Made by a program: the position numbers and the translations under genes. Below the pieces are notes generated by a model, which saw only the letters and a list, made by a program, of their open reading frames with translations, was not told the DNA's origin and ran no database searches. Of a stretch of 64,000 nt of DNA, positions 1-10,535 are shown piece by piece. The DNA is from Paraspadella gotoi. Taxonomy: Eukaryota > Chaetognatha. Location: NCBI GenBank assembly GCA_051294375.1, contig CM119265.1, forward strand, positions 20,556,221 through 20,620,220, in the 5' to 3' direction. The stretch's first letter is position 1. Each line of letters opens with the position of its first letter.

Positions 1-814
1 TGCAATTCTTCGTCTCATTTCCCACCTTACCTTTTCTCGTCCGACCTCACCTCAACTCGATCTAAACTCGCCCCACATCTCAAAAGGAAAAAAAANNNNN
101 NNNNNNNNNNNNNNNNNNNNNNNNNNNNNNNNNNNNNNNNNNNNNNNNNNNNNNNNNNNNNNNNNNNNNNNNNNNNNNNNNNNNNNNNNNNNNNNNNNNN
201 NNNNNNNNNNNNNNNNNNNNNNNNNNNNNNNNNNNNNNNNNNNNNNNNNNNNNNNNNNNNNNNNNNNNNNNNNNNNNNNNNNNNTCTCTCTCTCTCTCTC
301 TCTTTCGCGTGAATTACTGTTGTAACGCGGGTAATTTAGCGCCGCGCCGACTGTTTGCCTAAGAAGTTCGAGGAAATGATGTTTTCCAATTTCTTTTTTT
401 TTCTTTTTATTTTTTTTTCTTTCTTTTTTTCAAAGGTCCATCCCCCTCCCCCCGAGTTTTTTTTTCTACTTATTTTCAAGAGTCCGACTTTTTTTTTATA
501 TTTTTCAAGGGAAAGGGAGACAGGGGGCGATCCGGGCCGAGTCGTTTGGGCTGAAGGGGTCTTGAGGTCTAAATACCGGGGATAACGACCCACGTGCCGA
601 AAGAGCGATAGGTAAGGCGAGGGAAAGCAGGGTAGGGAGAGAGAAAAAAAACTCTCTTTACTCACCCGGGCTGTTTTCTCGACTTTAAATTGTAAAGAAA
701 ATAAGTAAGGAAAAAAGGTAAGGAAGGAAAGTGAGTCGGCGAGTCTCTCGCGTCTCTAAACTCGAGCCAAGAAAATTTCTTCACGTTTGTTATGGGAATA
801 AAGAAGAAAAAAAA
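1..814 (+). repeat. Left arm of a large inverted repeat
   Basis: Reads as the reverse complement of 4413-5183 with small differences (for example GCAATTCTTCGTCTCATTTC against the complement of bases near 5165-5183). The arm contains a gap at 96-284 and runs into the gap at 815. The left end is cut by the window. Confidence 0.85.
96..284. other. Assembly gap (N)
   Basis: 189 N, followed directly by (TC)n, so a long CT array probably caused the break. Confidence 0.95.
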
Positions 815-1668
815 NNNNNNNNNNNNNNNNNNNNNNNNNNNNNNNNNNNNNNNNNNNNNNNNNNNNNNNNNNNNNNNNNNNNNNNNNNNNNNNNNNNNNN
901 NNNNNNNNNNNNNNNNNNNNNNNNNNNNNNNNNNNNNNNNNNNNNNNNNNNNNNNNNNNNNNNNNNNNNNNNNNNNNNNNNNNNNNNNNNNNNNNNNNNN
1001 NNNNNNNNNNNNNNNNNNNNNNNNNNNNNNNNNNNNNNNNNNNNNNNNNNNNNNNNNNNNNNNNNNNNNNNNNNNNNNNNNNNNNNNNNNNNNNNNNNNN
1101 NNNNNNNNNNNNNNNNNNNNNNNNNNNNNNNNNNNNNNNNNNNNNNNNNNNNNNNNNNNNNNNNNNNNNNNNNNNNNNNNNNNNNNNNNNNNNNNNNNNN
1201 NNNNNNNNNNNNNNNNNNNNNNNNNNNNNNNNNNNNNNNNNNNNNNNNNNNNNNNNNNNNNNNNNNNNNNNNNNNNNNNNNNNNNNNNNNNNNNNNNNNN
1301 NNNNNNNNNNNNNNNNNNNNNNNNNNNNNNNNNNNNNNNNNNNNNNNNNNNNNNNNNNNNNNNNNNNNNNNNNNNNNNNNNNNNNNNNNNNNNNNNNNNN
1401 NNNNNNNNNNNNNNNNNNNNNNNNNNNNNNNNNNNNNNNNNNNNNNNNNNNNNNNNNNNNNNNNNNNNNNNNNNNNNNNNNNNNNNNNNNNNNNNNNNNN
1501 NNNNNNNNNNNNNNNNNNNNNNNNNNNNNNNNNNNNNNNNNNNNNNNNNNNNNNNNNNNNNNNNNNNNNNNNNNNNNNNNNNNNNNNNNNNNNNNNNNNN
1601 NNNNNNNNNNNNNNNNNNNNNNNNNNNNNNNNNNNNNNNNNNNNNNNNNNNNNNNNNNNNNNNNNNNN
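815..1668. other. Assembly gap (N)
   Basis: 854 N, ending in (GA)n. Reading frames reported across it are meaningless. Confidence 0.95.
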
Positions 1669-1967
1669 GAGAGAGAGAGAGAGAATCTACTTTTGTCGCC
1701 TTCGTTTCTGTCGATTTACTTTCTCGCGTTTGAGTCGCAGTTAATTTCCTTCTTTTGCTCTTTTGTTGTCGACGATGAGTTTTGATCCTCGGAAGGCGAA
1801 AGGATTGTCGTTGTTGTTGTTTTCGTCTTCAATGTCGTCGTAGTCGTCGTCAATAACAAACTCCTTCACCTTGGGTGCTTCGAGATTTTTTGCTGACCTG
1901 TCTATATGTCAATATATTTGGACGACTAATTCCATTTTTCCTCCAGTCTTCTGATTCTTCGTATAAT

Positions 1968-2345
1968 CATGAAATAAACCAACTAACTAATTTTACAATC
2001 AACCAACCAACCTATTATCCAATCAACCAACCGATTATCCAATCAACCAACCGTCCAATCATCAAATCAATAAATCACTCGATCATAAAATAAACCGACC
2101 ATCCAAATCCCCAATCCATAATCATTTCAATCATTAAATCAACCAACTACCCAATTATCCAACCATCCAATCATCAAATCAACCAACTCTCCTACCATCC
2201 AATCATCTAATCAATCAACATTTCAATCATCAATTCAACTAACTATCCAATTTTCCAACAATCCAATCATCAAATCAACCCACTCTCCAACCATCCAATC
2301 ATATAATCAATCAACATTTCAATCATCAAATCAACCAACCATTGC
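1968..2345 (+). repeat. Degenerate AATC/AACC minisatellite
   Basis: Irregular repeats of motifs such as CCAATCAACCAACC and CAATCATCAAATCAACC over about 380 bp. Present again, in noisier form, at about 8700-9030. Confidence 0.8.
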
Positions 2346-3577
2346 CTCCACTCCAGCCTTGCCATCCTCCTAACGGCGTCGAAACTTCTCCCTCGAATCC
2401 CAAAAGATCTTTTGCAAAACACGGGAGAGAGAGAGAGAGAGAGAGTCGTACTCGAGTACAACCTCACATAAAGCTCGTTTTATTTCTCGACCAGTTGGTT
2501 GGCTTTTCTAGAATTCGTTCCATCAGCTTTTAAGGTTTGTTTCATTCCTTCCACTTGTAATCAAGTTGGTTTCGTTAATATCGTTCTTCGTTCTCTCATC
2601 CTCTGCATGAAACTTCTTCTCTCTCCTCCTAAAACTCTCATCCTCTCTGTCATCCTCTCTTTCGTGCTTTCATCCTCTCTCTCCTCTACCCATCCTCTCT
2701 TTCCTACTCTCATCCTCTCGTTCAACGAGACGTGGATATGTTTTCCGAGAAATTCTTCGCCCGAGTTGCGAATCAATGGATCCGAAAGAAGGTGAGTTTC
2801 GTCGGCTTGCGTTTCGTGTGGGTAAGTCGCTGTGTGTGCGAGGAGGGGTGAGAACCGCGAGGGTGAGTAGACGAGGTTTTATAGTCCTGGAGTTTTTGAA
2901 AGCGAATTGGTTGTGGTGAGGTGAGGTAAAGTTTTAGGGATTCGTTTCAAAGAATAAGTTTTTTTTAGCGCATTGAATCTTAAGGCGCTGAAGGTGCGAA
3001 CGACGAAAGTGTTTGGAAAGATAATCCAAATTGCTTCATATTGTTAAAATTTAGGACTTTCCCGTTGCCACGGATGTTTATTTTTAGATTACCTAGATTT
3101 CTCGCTTCCTAATTATATTTTCTCAATATATCCTCCTTTCTTAAGCTTCTTCATATTATTTCTTCCTTCCTTTTTTTCTCCACCTTTTCTTTCATTTCTT
3201 TCTTCCTTCCTTCCTTATTTTATTCTTTCCGTTCCTTACTCTTTCTTCTTTCGACTTCATTTCTGACCACCCGAATTTCACGACGAGTTACCGTTTTAGA
3301 AAAAACTTTTTTTTTTAATCAGGACGAAATGACAATTCGAAAATCTCTTCTCTTCTCCCGCCCCTTTCCCTCCCCCCTTTCTTCCTCTCCTTTCCTCGCC
3401 TTCCGCCTCCGCCTTCCTTCGATTCGCTCTTCAATCTCACCGCTGGACCGAACTTCCTCACTTTATATCAAAGGAACTCACTAACTTAACCATCGCTCTA
3501 CCTCAACCCTGTCTCAGTTGGTTTCGATTTTCGGCAGTCGTCAAACACCTCATCCTTCAAAATTTTAATTTACTCCT

Positions 3578-3580
<3 letters not shown>

Positions 3581-3659
<79 letters not shown>

Positions 3660-3715
3660 TCTCTCCTTTTTCTCTCGTCTCTCATCTCTCTCTGCTCTCT
3701 CTCTCTCATCCGTCC
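3581..3715 (+). repeat. (CT)n microsatellite
   Basis: Long interrupted CT dinucleotide array. Confidence 0.95.
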
Positions 3716-3720
3716 TCAAT

Positions 3721-4412
3721 CATACTGTTGTCATTTTGGTTTACGTCGTTATCATAAACAAATATAAAATCCACGCTACAGAAACGAAAGGGGAATACTA
3801 CTTTTCGCTTTGCCCCCCCCCTCCTGTCCCCTTTTCTACCCCCCCCCCCTCCTCCTCTCTCTCGCGCCATTCATAGAGAACTAGCGTCGCGCGAGAAAAT
3901 TTAATGGACGGGAGATGTTGAGAAAGAGAGAATAGCGAGAGAATTAAACGAGAGAATGTTTATGAAACTGTTCGAGGATAGCGAAAGGGTTTTTGTCACG
4001 GGGGTAGCGACGAAAACTTGCAATCTCAAAGCTTAACGATGGCCTCGTGAAGGAATATAGATTAGCGTGACGGAAATCATTTGGTGAAATTGGTAAATAT
4101 ATGTACAATTGTACATAGCTTAAATTCCGTGTGGAAAATGGCTCACGATCGTCACACAACGCAAATATTTAGCTCCTAGCCTTTTGGATTATTTTAATGA
4201 AGACGACTTGCCCGTTGTTAGATTAAAAAGTATTACTTTAAATTTTAACAAGTTATAAAGTTTACAAACTGCGCGGCCTTTTACAGCGTACAACAAAAAC
4301 TATTCGCCTCCACCTCCATCGAAAACGTAACACGCTCGCTTAGGTCTGCCGGGGGTGATTAAAGGCGCATGTTTTTCTGCCGAATTTAGATTCGCCAATG
4401 AAAAAAAAAACG
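3721..4412. other. Non-coding stretch, nothing recognised
   Basis: Mixed sequence with C runs near 3809-3850 and no convincing reading frame. Confidence 0.6.
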
Positions 4413-5183
4413 TTTTTTTTCCTTCTTTTATTCCCATAAACAAACGTGGAAGAAATTTTCTTGGCTCGAGTTCAGCGACGACAGAGAGACTCGCCGACTC
4501 AGCTTTCGCTTCTTACCTTTTTTCCTTACTTATTTTCTTTAACAATTTATAAGTCGAGAAAACAGCCCGGGTGAGTAAAGAGAGTTTTTTTTTTCTCTCT
4601 CCCTACCCTGCTTTTTCCTCGCCTTTACCTATCGCTCTTTTTCGGCAGCGTGGGTCGTTATCCCCGGTATTTAGACTCTAGACGCCCTTCAGCCTCAAAC
4701 AACTCGGCCCGGATCGCCCCCTGTCTCCCTTTCCCTTAAAAAATATTTTTTAAAAATGCGGACTCTTGAAAATAAGTAGAAAAAAAAACTCGGGGGAAGG
4801 GGGATGGACCTTTGAAAAAAAGACAGAAAAAAAATATAAAAGAAAAAAAAAGAAAATTGAGAAAACATCATTTCCTCGAACTTCTTAGGGCAAACGTCGG
4901 CCGCGGCGCTAAATTACCCGCGTTACAACAGTAATTCGACTGCGAAAAGAGAAAAGGAGGTAGAGAGAGAGAAGAGGAGGGGTAAAGGTGGGTGAGGAAC
5001 GTGAGAGGTACGGGGTCAGGTGGGGCGACGGGGTAAAGTTGAAAAGCGGGGATCGATGGCTCGCGGGCCACAAGGTTCGATGACCCTTTTTTTTTTCCTT
5101 TTGAGATGTGGGGGCGAGTTTAGATCGGTTGAGGTGAGGTCGAGCGAGAAAAGGTAGGTGGGAAATGAGACGGAAGAATTGCA
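4413..5183 (-). repeat. Right arm of the large inverted repeat
   Basis: Reverse complement of 1-814, including the stretch around AGAAGTTCGAGGAAATGATG (left 363-382) and the CGCGGGTAATTTAGCGC segment. The arms are separated by about 3.6 kb that includes an 854-N gap. Confidence 0.85.
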
Positions 5184-5396
5184 AGGAGGGTAAAGGATGG
5201 AAAAAAAAGGAAAGGGAGGAAAAGAAGGGAAAGGGAGGAAAAGAAGGGGGTGGAAAAGGAAAGACGGATGAAGTTTAGGTTTAAAGAGAGGAAAAAAAAT
5301 CTTTCCTTGCTTCGTCGAGTAAAGATTCGAATTCCGGATTTAAGTGAGTTGTTAACAAAAAGGCTAAAAAGAGCGAGAGGACTTGAAAAGACAAGA

Positions 5397-5397
<1 letters not shown>

Positions 5398-5482
<85 letters not shown>

Positions 5483-5490
5483 ATGCTGTT
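5398..5490 (+). repeat. (GA)n microsatellite
   Basis: Interrupted GA array. Confidence 0.95.
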
Positions 5491-5703
5491 TCACTCGCAG
5501 GATCTCTCAAGTATTCATCCTAGAAAATGGCGGGTCATTGAATAAGAAAAAAAAAAAAAAAACGGCAGGCGAGAAAAATTTTTTCCGATAAAAGAACTTA
5601 AAAAAAAAAAAAAGAATAAAGGATCACACGTAAACGGGATTCGTTTCTCGAATTAAGGTATAATCCACTCTAAACATTACGCGACGGTCAAAAAATAGAA
5701 GTA

Positions 5704-5862
5704 ATGGCTCCATTTTTGGAGGGCGGAATAAGGAATGAGCCCCGCGGTGGAGGGAAATCTGGGGTGTGCTCGGCAGAGCCGGCGAAGGTTAATGCGGGGA
5801 AGACAGAAGGCGAGATCGTGGATGCATTGGAATTTGATGCAGAAGGGGCCTTTGATGTTTAA
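5704..5862 (+). CDS. Small ORF of 52 codons, unknown
   Basis: ATG at 5704 opens MAPFLEGGIRNEPRGGGKSG and ends EIVDALEFDAEGAFDV before TAA at 5860. It is one of few stretches in the first 30 kb that is neither simple repeat nor strongly AT-rich. The opposite strand is also open over this stretch (5677-5892), so coding direction is unclear. No family is recognised; it could be a transposon fragment. Confidence 0.2.
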   Translation: MAPFLEGGIRNEPRGGGKSGVCSAEPAKVNAGKTEGEIVDALEFDAEGAFDV

Positions 5863-6159
5863 GGATGCCCGTAAGACCTCCATGCAGACCAAATCAGTTT
5901 TGGTGACTGAATTGTTTTATCGACTGGTCTGTTTGGATTGTTGGAAGCGACGATTATTCAGTTTCACAGGACATTTGACCGGACTCGTGATGAAAGGGGG
6001 GGGGGTATGTGTTGAAAATACGAGTCGGTTCCTCGGTGTTCTCTCGGTTTTTGTGATATGGGACGAAAAGGGTTTTTAACGGGGAACTCGGGAAAACGAC
6101 TTTGAAGAATTTGAGACGGGGCAAACGATCGGTTGGGTGGCGACAAATGTTCAAGCGAG

Positions 6160-6185
6160 AGGAGAGAGAGAGAAGGGAAGAGAGA

Positions 6186-6221
<36 letters not shown>

Positions 6222-6237
6222 AGAGGAGGGGCGGTGG

Positions 6238-6274
<37 letters not shown>

Positions 6275-6280
6275 TTCGAT
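6160..6280 (+). repeat. (GA)n microsatellite
   Basis: Interrupted GA array with a short GGGCGGTGG break. Confidence 0.95.
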
Positions 6281-6419
6281 GGCGGGCGGGTTCGAGGTAG
6301 GTTGACATAAAAAAAAATAAAAACATAAAAAATACAATGGCTCTGCTTCCCTTCAAAAAAAAAAAGAAACTAAAAAAACAGCAGGAAAATCAAAACATCA
6401 CAGACCTGTGGGAGTAGAG

Positions 6420-6476
6420 CAGAGATAGAGAGAAGAGAGAGGAGAGAAGAGAGAGAGAGGAGAGAGAGAGAGAGAC

Positions 6477-6525
<49 letters not shown>

Positions 6526-6535
6526 AAGAGAGAAA
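6420..6535 (+). repeat. (GA)n microsatellite
   Basis: Interrupted GA array. Confidence 0.95.
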
Positions 6536-7456
6536 GCCAAAGGTGGGATATTCGTTTCTTATTTTTTAGAGCCAAACTCGTACATGCAAATATGAGCGTG
6601 AGCGTCGTAAATAACTCCAACTGCTCATTTTCGGGAGAACATTGAGCCCAGAAAAAGAAAAAAAAAAAGAAAGAAAAGAAGTTCTCTGCTCCATTTTCTC
6701 TTCGTGTGCGCGAAGAACCTTTTTTTTTTTTTACTTAAGCCTTAAGTCATATACTTTTTTTTTTTACTTCATTAACTTTCTCTCCTTCTCTCTTTCTCTT
6801 TCTCTTAAAAAACCTCTTCTTCTCCTGTTTCTTCCTCTCATTTTCAATTTCTTCTTTCTTCTCAAAGACATTTTTTAAAAGAATTTGTGTCATCGTCAAA
6901 CTTTTATTTCGGATCCCGTGACCGGACTTACCCCCCTTCGTTCCCTCCCCCCCCCTCGATCTCCGCAGCTGAACATTACCAGAACGAGCGACGACCTTTG
7001 TTTTGAGAAGAGTAAACAAAATATTTACGTCGAGCAGATTTTGCCTTTCGAATTTTTTCCATCCGTTTTTTTTACTCTTCTTCCGCCTTCGTTTAAACTT
7101 TGAAAATCGCCTCCGCCTTGCTTCTCTTTGCTCTCTATCTCTCTCTCTCTCTCAATCATCTTCTCGCACATTCTCGACTCTTCTCCTCCTCACTCTCACA
7201 GTAAAGTACGTAGCTCATATCAGTACCTCTCAATTCCCTCTCCTCTCTCTCCTCTCTCTTCATCTCTCTCCTCTCGTCTCACTCTATCTTTTTTTTCGAG
7301 ACTTTTTTTTTTTACCGGGATAAAAAAACAGTTTTTTAAAGACATTTTTCAACGCCGCACAGGGATTTTTTTGTTTCAAATTCCCTCTGAGCTTCGTTTT
7401 TTGGTCAATCTGAGAGAGAGATAGAGAGAGTAGAGAGGGAGAGAGAGAAGAGAGAG

Positions 7457-7493
<37 letters not shown>

Positions 7494-8237
7494 AACATAC
7501 AGAGCCTGCAAGAAATCAAGGGTCCCGAAATAGGCCGCAGCGAAATTAAAGTCGAACCAAATCGTTTTTAACTGTTCGACATAAAATTAAAAGTGGAAGA
7601 AAAATCTCGAATCGAATGGGCGATTCAGCCATCGGTCCTCAAGAAAATACTCTATACAAATCGGAAAAAATTAAAATTGGGGAAAAAAAAACAGCGCGAA
7701 ACGAATTAGCGAGTGACTACGGAGGTCAGCGAGTCCTTTAAAGAGGTCCGTCGGGTATTCACTCTCACGCTTTTCTTCACAAGTCGTGTAAAATTCTCTA
7801 TTACAGTTTTTTGTTATTTGTGCGCATAATGAAAAAATGTCATTCGATAACGCTTTATGTTAGACGCCAAATCTGATATTTTTTACTTTTTCTTCATATT
7901 CACTTTCCGACCGCCTATGACTTTCTCCATCATGGCCCCGAACGTTTTCGGATACATACCGGCTTGTCTTTTTGGTACAATAAATCGGCACATCGGTACA
8001 GACTTGGCAAGATCTGAGAAAACATTGCGTGAAAATTCTCATGATTGAATTCAATTTCATTGCATTGCGTTGTTGCCTCAGTAAAAAAAAGTGCGGTCCA
8101 AACTATTACGGGTAGTTGGTTGAATCAAACCTTCACTTGTTAAGATTAGTTCTTCTTTCGATTCTCTTTGTCTATAAGGCCTACCTTTTCGTCTCTGCCC
8201 CAGGGTTGAGAACATGGAGAACCGCCGGTCCCTAGCT

Positions 8238-8290
8238 GCGGGATTCGAACCCTTCAGGCTTGTTGTCCTGACCCCTGTGCTCTCGACCTA
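8238..8290 (-). repeat. tRNA-derived fragment (SINE head or pseudo-tRNA)
   Basis: On the minus strand GGGTTCGAATCCC (8241-8253) is a perfect tRNA T-arm / pol III B box, preceded by a TCAGG...CCTGA stem in the anticodon-arm position and by GGTCGAGAGCAC, like the end of a D-arm. No acceptor stem pairs, so it is not a functional tRNA gene. Confidence 0.45.
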
Positions 8291-8413
8291 TTGACCTTAA
8301 CTGAAGCTGGGTTCATCAATGTGGTGATCAAGAGGTTGTTCATGAAACATAAGGATGGCAGTGAGAGAGAGAGAGAGAGAGGAAGGAGCAGAGGAGAGAG
8401 AGAAGAGAGAGAG

Positions 8414-8438
8414 NNNNNNNNNNNNNNNNNNNNNNNNN
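8414..8438. other. 25-N join
   Basis: Exactly 25 N, next to the noisy duplicate block that begins at about 8462. Three more 25-N joins in the window also border duplicated blocks. Confidence 0.9.
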
Positions 8439-8461
8439 CAATGGCGAAAAAGGGGCATTTT

Positions 8462-10535
8462 GTCGGATATGTTGTTTTGTTTTTCGTCTTCAAATTCGCA
8501 TCGTCTGTAGTCGTCGGTTTTCATAATTTTAAACAAACTACCCTTCAACAACCTTGGGGGCTTCGTAGAGGAATTTTTTAGACCGAACCAGTCTATATTG
8601 TACAATATTTATAAATAGATACCCTTTTGCTGACGACTAATTCCAATTTTCCTCCAGTGTCATCCGTTTCTCTTCGTCACAAATTTCATGAATAAGATAT
8701 ACACACAATTAATCCAGTCAACCCACCGTTCCAATAATTCAATATCAATCAATCCACATCGATCATAAAATAAACCGAACAGCATCACACATCTCCCCAA
8801 TCCATAATCAATTCAAATCATCAAAGATCAAACCGAACTAAAATCTCAATTATCCAACCAACTCCAATCATCAATATCAACCAGACTCTCCAACCATCCA
8901 GATCATATAATCAATCAACATTTCAATCATCAAATCATACCAACTACTCCAATAATCCAACTCAGTACCAAATCAATTAAATCTTACCAACATTATCAAT
9001 TCATCAAAATCAACCAACCATGATGCGCTCCACTCCAGCTCCTTTGCCATCCTCCAAACGAGCGTCGAAAACTTTCTCCCTCGAATCACCAAAAGATATA
9101 CTTTTGCAAAAACAACGGGGTTTCTTTCTGTGTCACTATCGATTGTAGAGAAGAGGAGAGAGGTAGAACTGAGAGAGAGAGAGCGAGAAGAGAGAGAGAG
9201 AGAGAGAGAGAAGTAAGAGAAAAAGACGAGAGAGAGTACAGGAGAGTTCGTACCTCGAGACAACCCTCACATAAAGCTCGCTTATATTTCCTCGACCAGA
9301 ATGGTGGCTTTTCTAGAATTCGTTTCCATCAGCTATTTAAGGGTATATGTTTCATTCTACTCACTCTTTGTAATCAATGGTTTCGTTAAATATCGTTCTT
9401 CGTTCTCTCAATCCTCCTGCATGAAACTTCTTCTCTCTTACTCTTTAAAAACTCTCATCCTCTCTTTGACATCTCTCTTTCGTGCCCTTTCATCTCTCTC
9501 TCTCCTCTACCATCCTCTCTATTCCCATACTCTCATCTCTACGATATCAACGAGACGTGGAATATGATTTTCCGAGAAATATCTTCGCCCCGAGTTGCGA
9601 CATCAATGATCCGAAAGAAGGTGAGTTCATCGCGCTTGCGTTTCCATTGTGGCGTAAAGCGCTGGTGATGATGCGAGGACGGTGTGTAGAACCGCGAGGT
9701 TGAGTCGACGAAGGTTTTTATAGTCCTGGAGTTTTTGGAAAGCGAATGGTTTGTGGTGAGGTGCAGGTAAAGATTTAGGATTCTTTCAAAGAATAAGTTT
9801 TATTTTTAGCGCATTGAATCTTATAAGGCGGCTTGAAGGTGCGAACGACGAAAGTGTTTGGTGAAGTATAATCCAATAATTGGCTTTCATTATTCTTAAA
9901 ATTTAGGACTTTCCCCGTTAGCCCACGGACTCTATGTTATTTTTAGATTACCTAGATTTCTCGCTTCCTATATTAATTTCTCAATTGATTTTCGTACCTT
10001 ATTTCTTCTTCACTCTATATTCTCTTAAGCTTCTTCATATTATTTCTTCCCTTCTTTATTTTCTCCACCTTTTGCTTTCATTTTCTTTCATATTCCTTCC
10101 TTATTTTTATTCTTCCTTCCTTACTTTTCTCTTTTTCGACTTCATTTCTGACCCCACCCGAATTTCCATCGAGTTACCGTTTTGAAAAAACTTTTTTTTT
10201 AATCAGAGAAATCGAACAATTCGAAATCTCTTCTTCCTTCTCCCGCTCCCTTTCCTCCCCCCTTTTTCCTCTCCTTTCCTCGCCTTCCGACCTCACCTCC
10301 TTCGAATTCGCTTCAATTTACCACCGCTGACCGAATTCCTCACTTTAATCAAAGGAACTCATAACTTACCATTCGCCTCTACCTCACCCTGTCTCAGTTG
10401 GTTTCGATTCGCGTCGCAACACCTCATCCTTCAAAATTTTAATTTATCTTTCTCTCTCTACTCTCTCTCTTCTCATCTCTCTCTTCTCTCTCTCTCTCTC
10501 CTCTTCTCTCTCTCTACTTCTCTCATCCTACTCCT
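8462..10535 (+). repeat. Duplicated block, noisy copy of 1801-3720
   Basis: Same landmarks in the same order: GACGACTAATTCCA, the AATC minisatellite, CACATAAAGCTCG, GGCTTTTCTAGAATTCG, the ATCCGAAAGAAGGTGAGTT site, and a CT tail. Many single-base insertions and deletions distinguish it, as in uncorrected long-read sequence. Confidence 0.85.

Larger units (their letters stand above)
1801..3720 (+). repeat. Duplicated block, cleaner copy
   Basis: Holds a GTC-rich start, an AATC/AACC minisatellite (1968-2345), a short GA tract, a tail of CT-rich lines and AT-rich sequence, ending in (CT)n at 3581-3715. The same order of landmarks recurs at 8462-10535 with many small insertions. Confidence 0.85.
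5184..8237. other. Microsatellite-rich non-coding region
   Basis: Holds (GA)n at 5398-5490, 6160-6280, 6420-6535 and 7408-7495, CT-rich sequence at 7125-7285, and poly-A/poly-T runs. Apart from the small ORF at 5704-5862, nothing gene-like is seen; open frames of RERE or SLSL type are repeat translations. Confidence 0.7.

Noticed and set aside
731-1744. Long frames of 100-340 codons running through N gaps here and elsewhere
   Set aside because: Most residues are unknown because the frames cross assembly gaps; the known ends are repeat translations.
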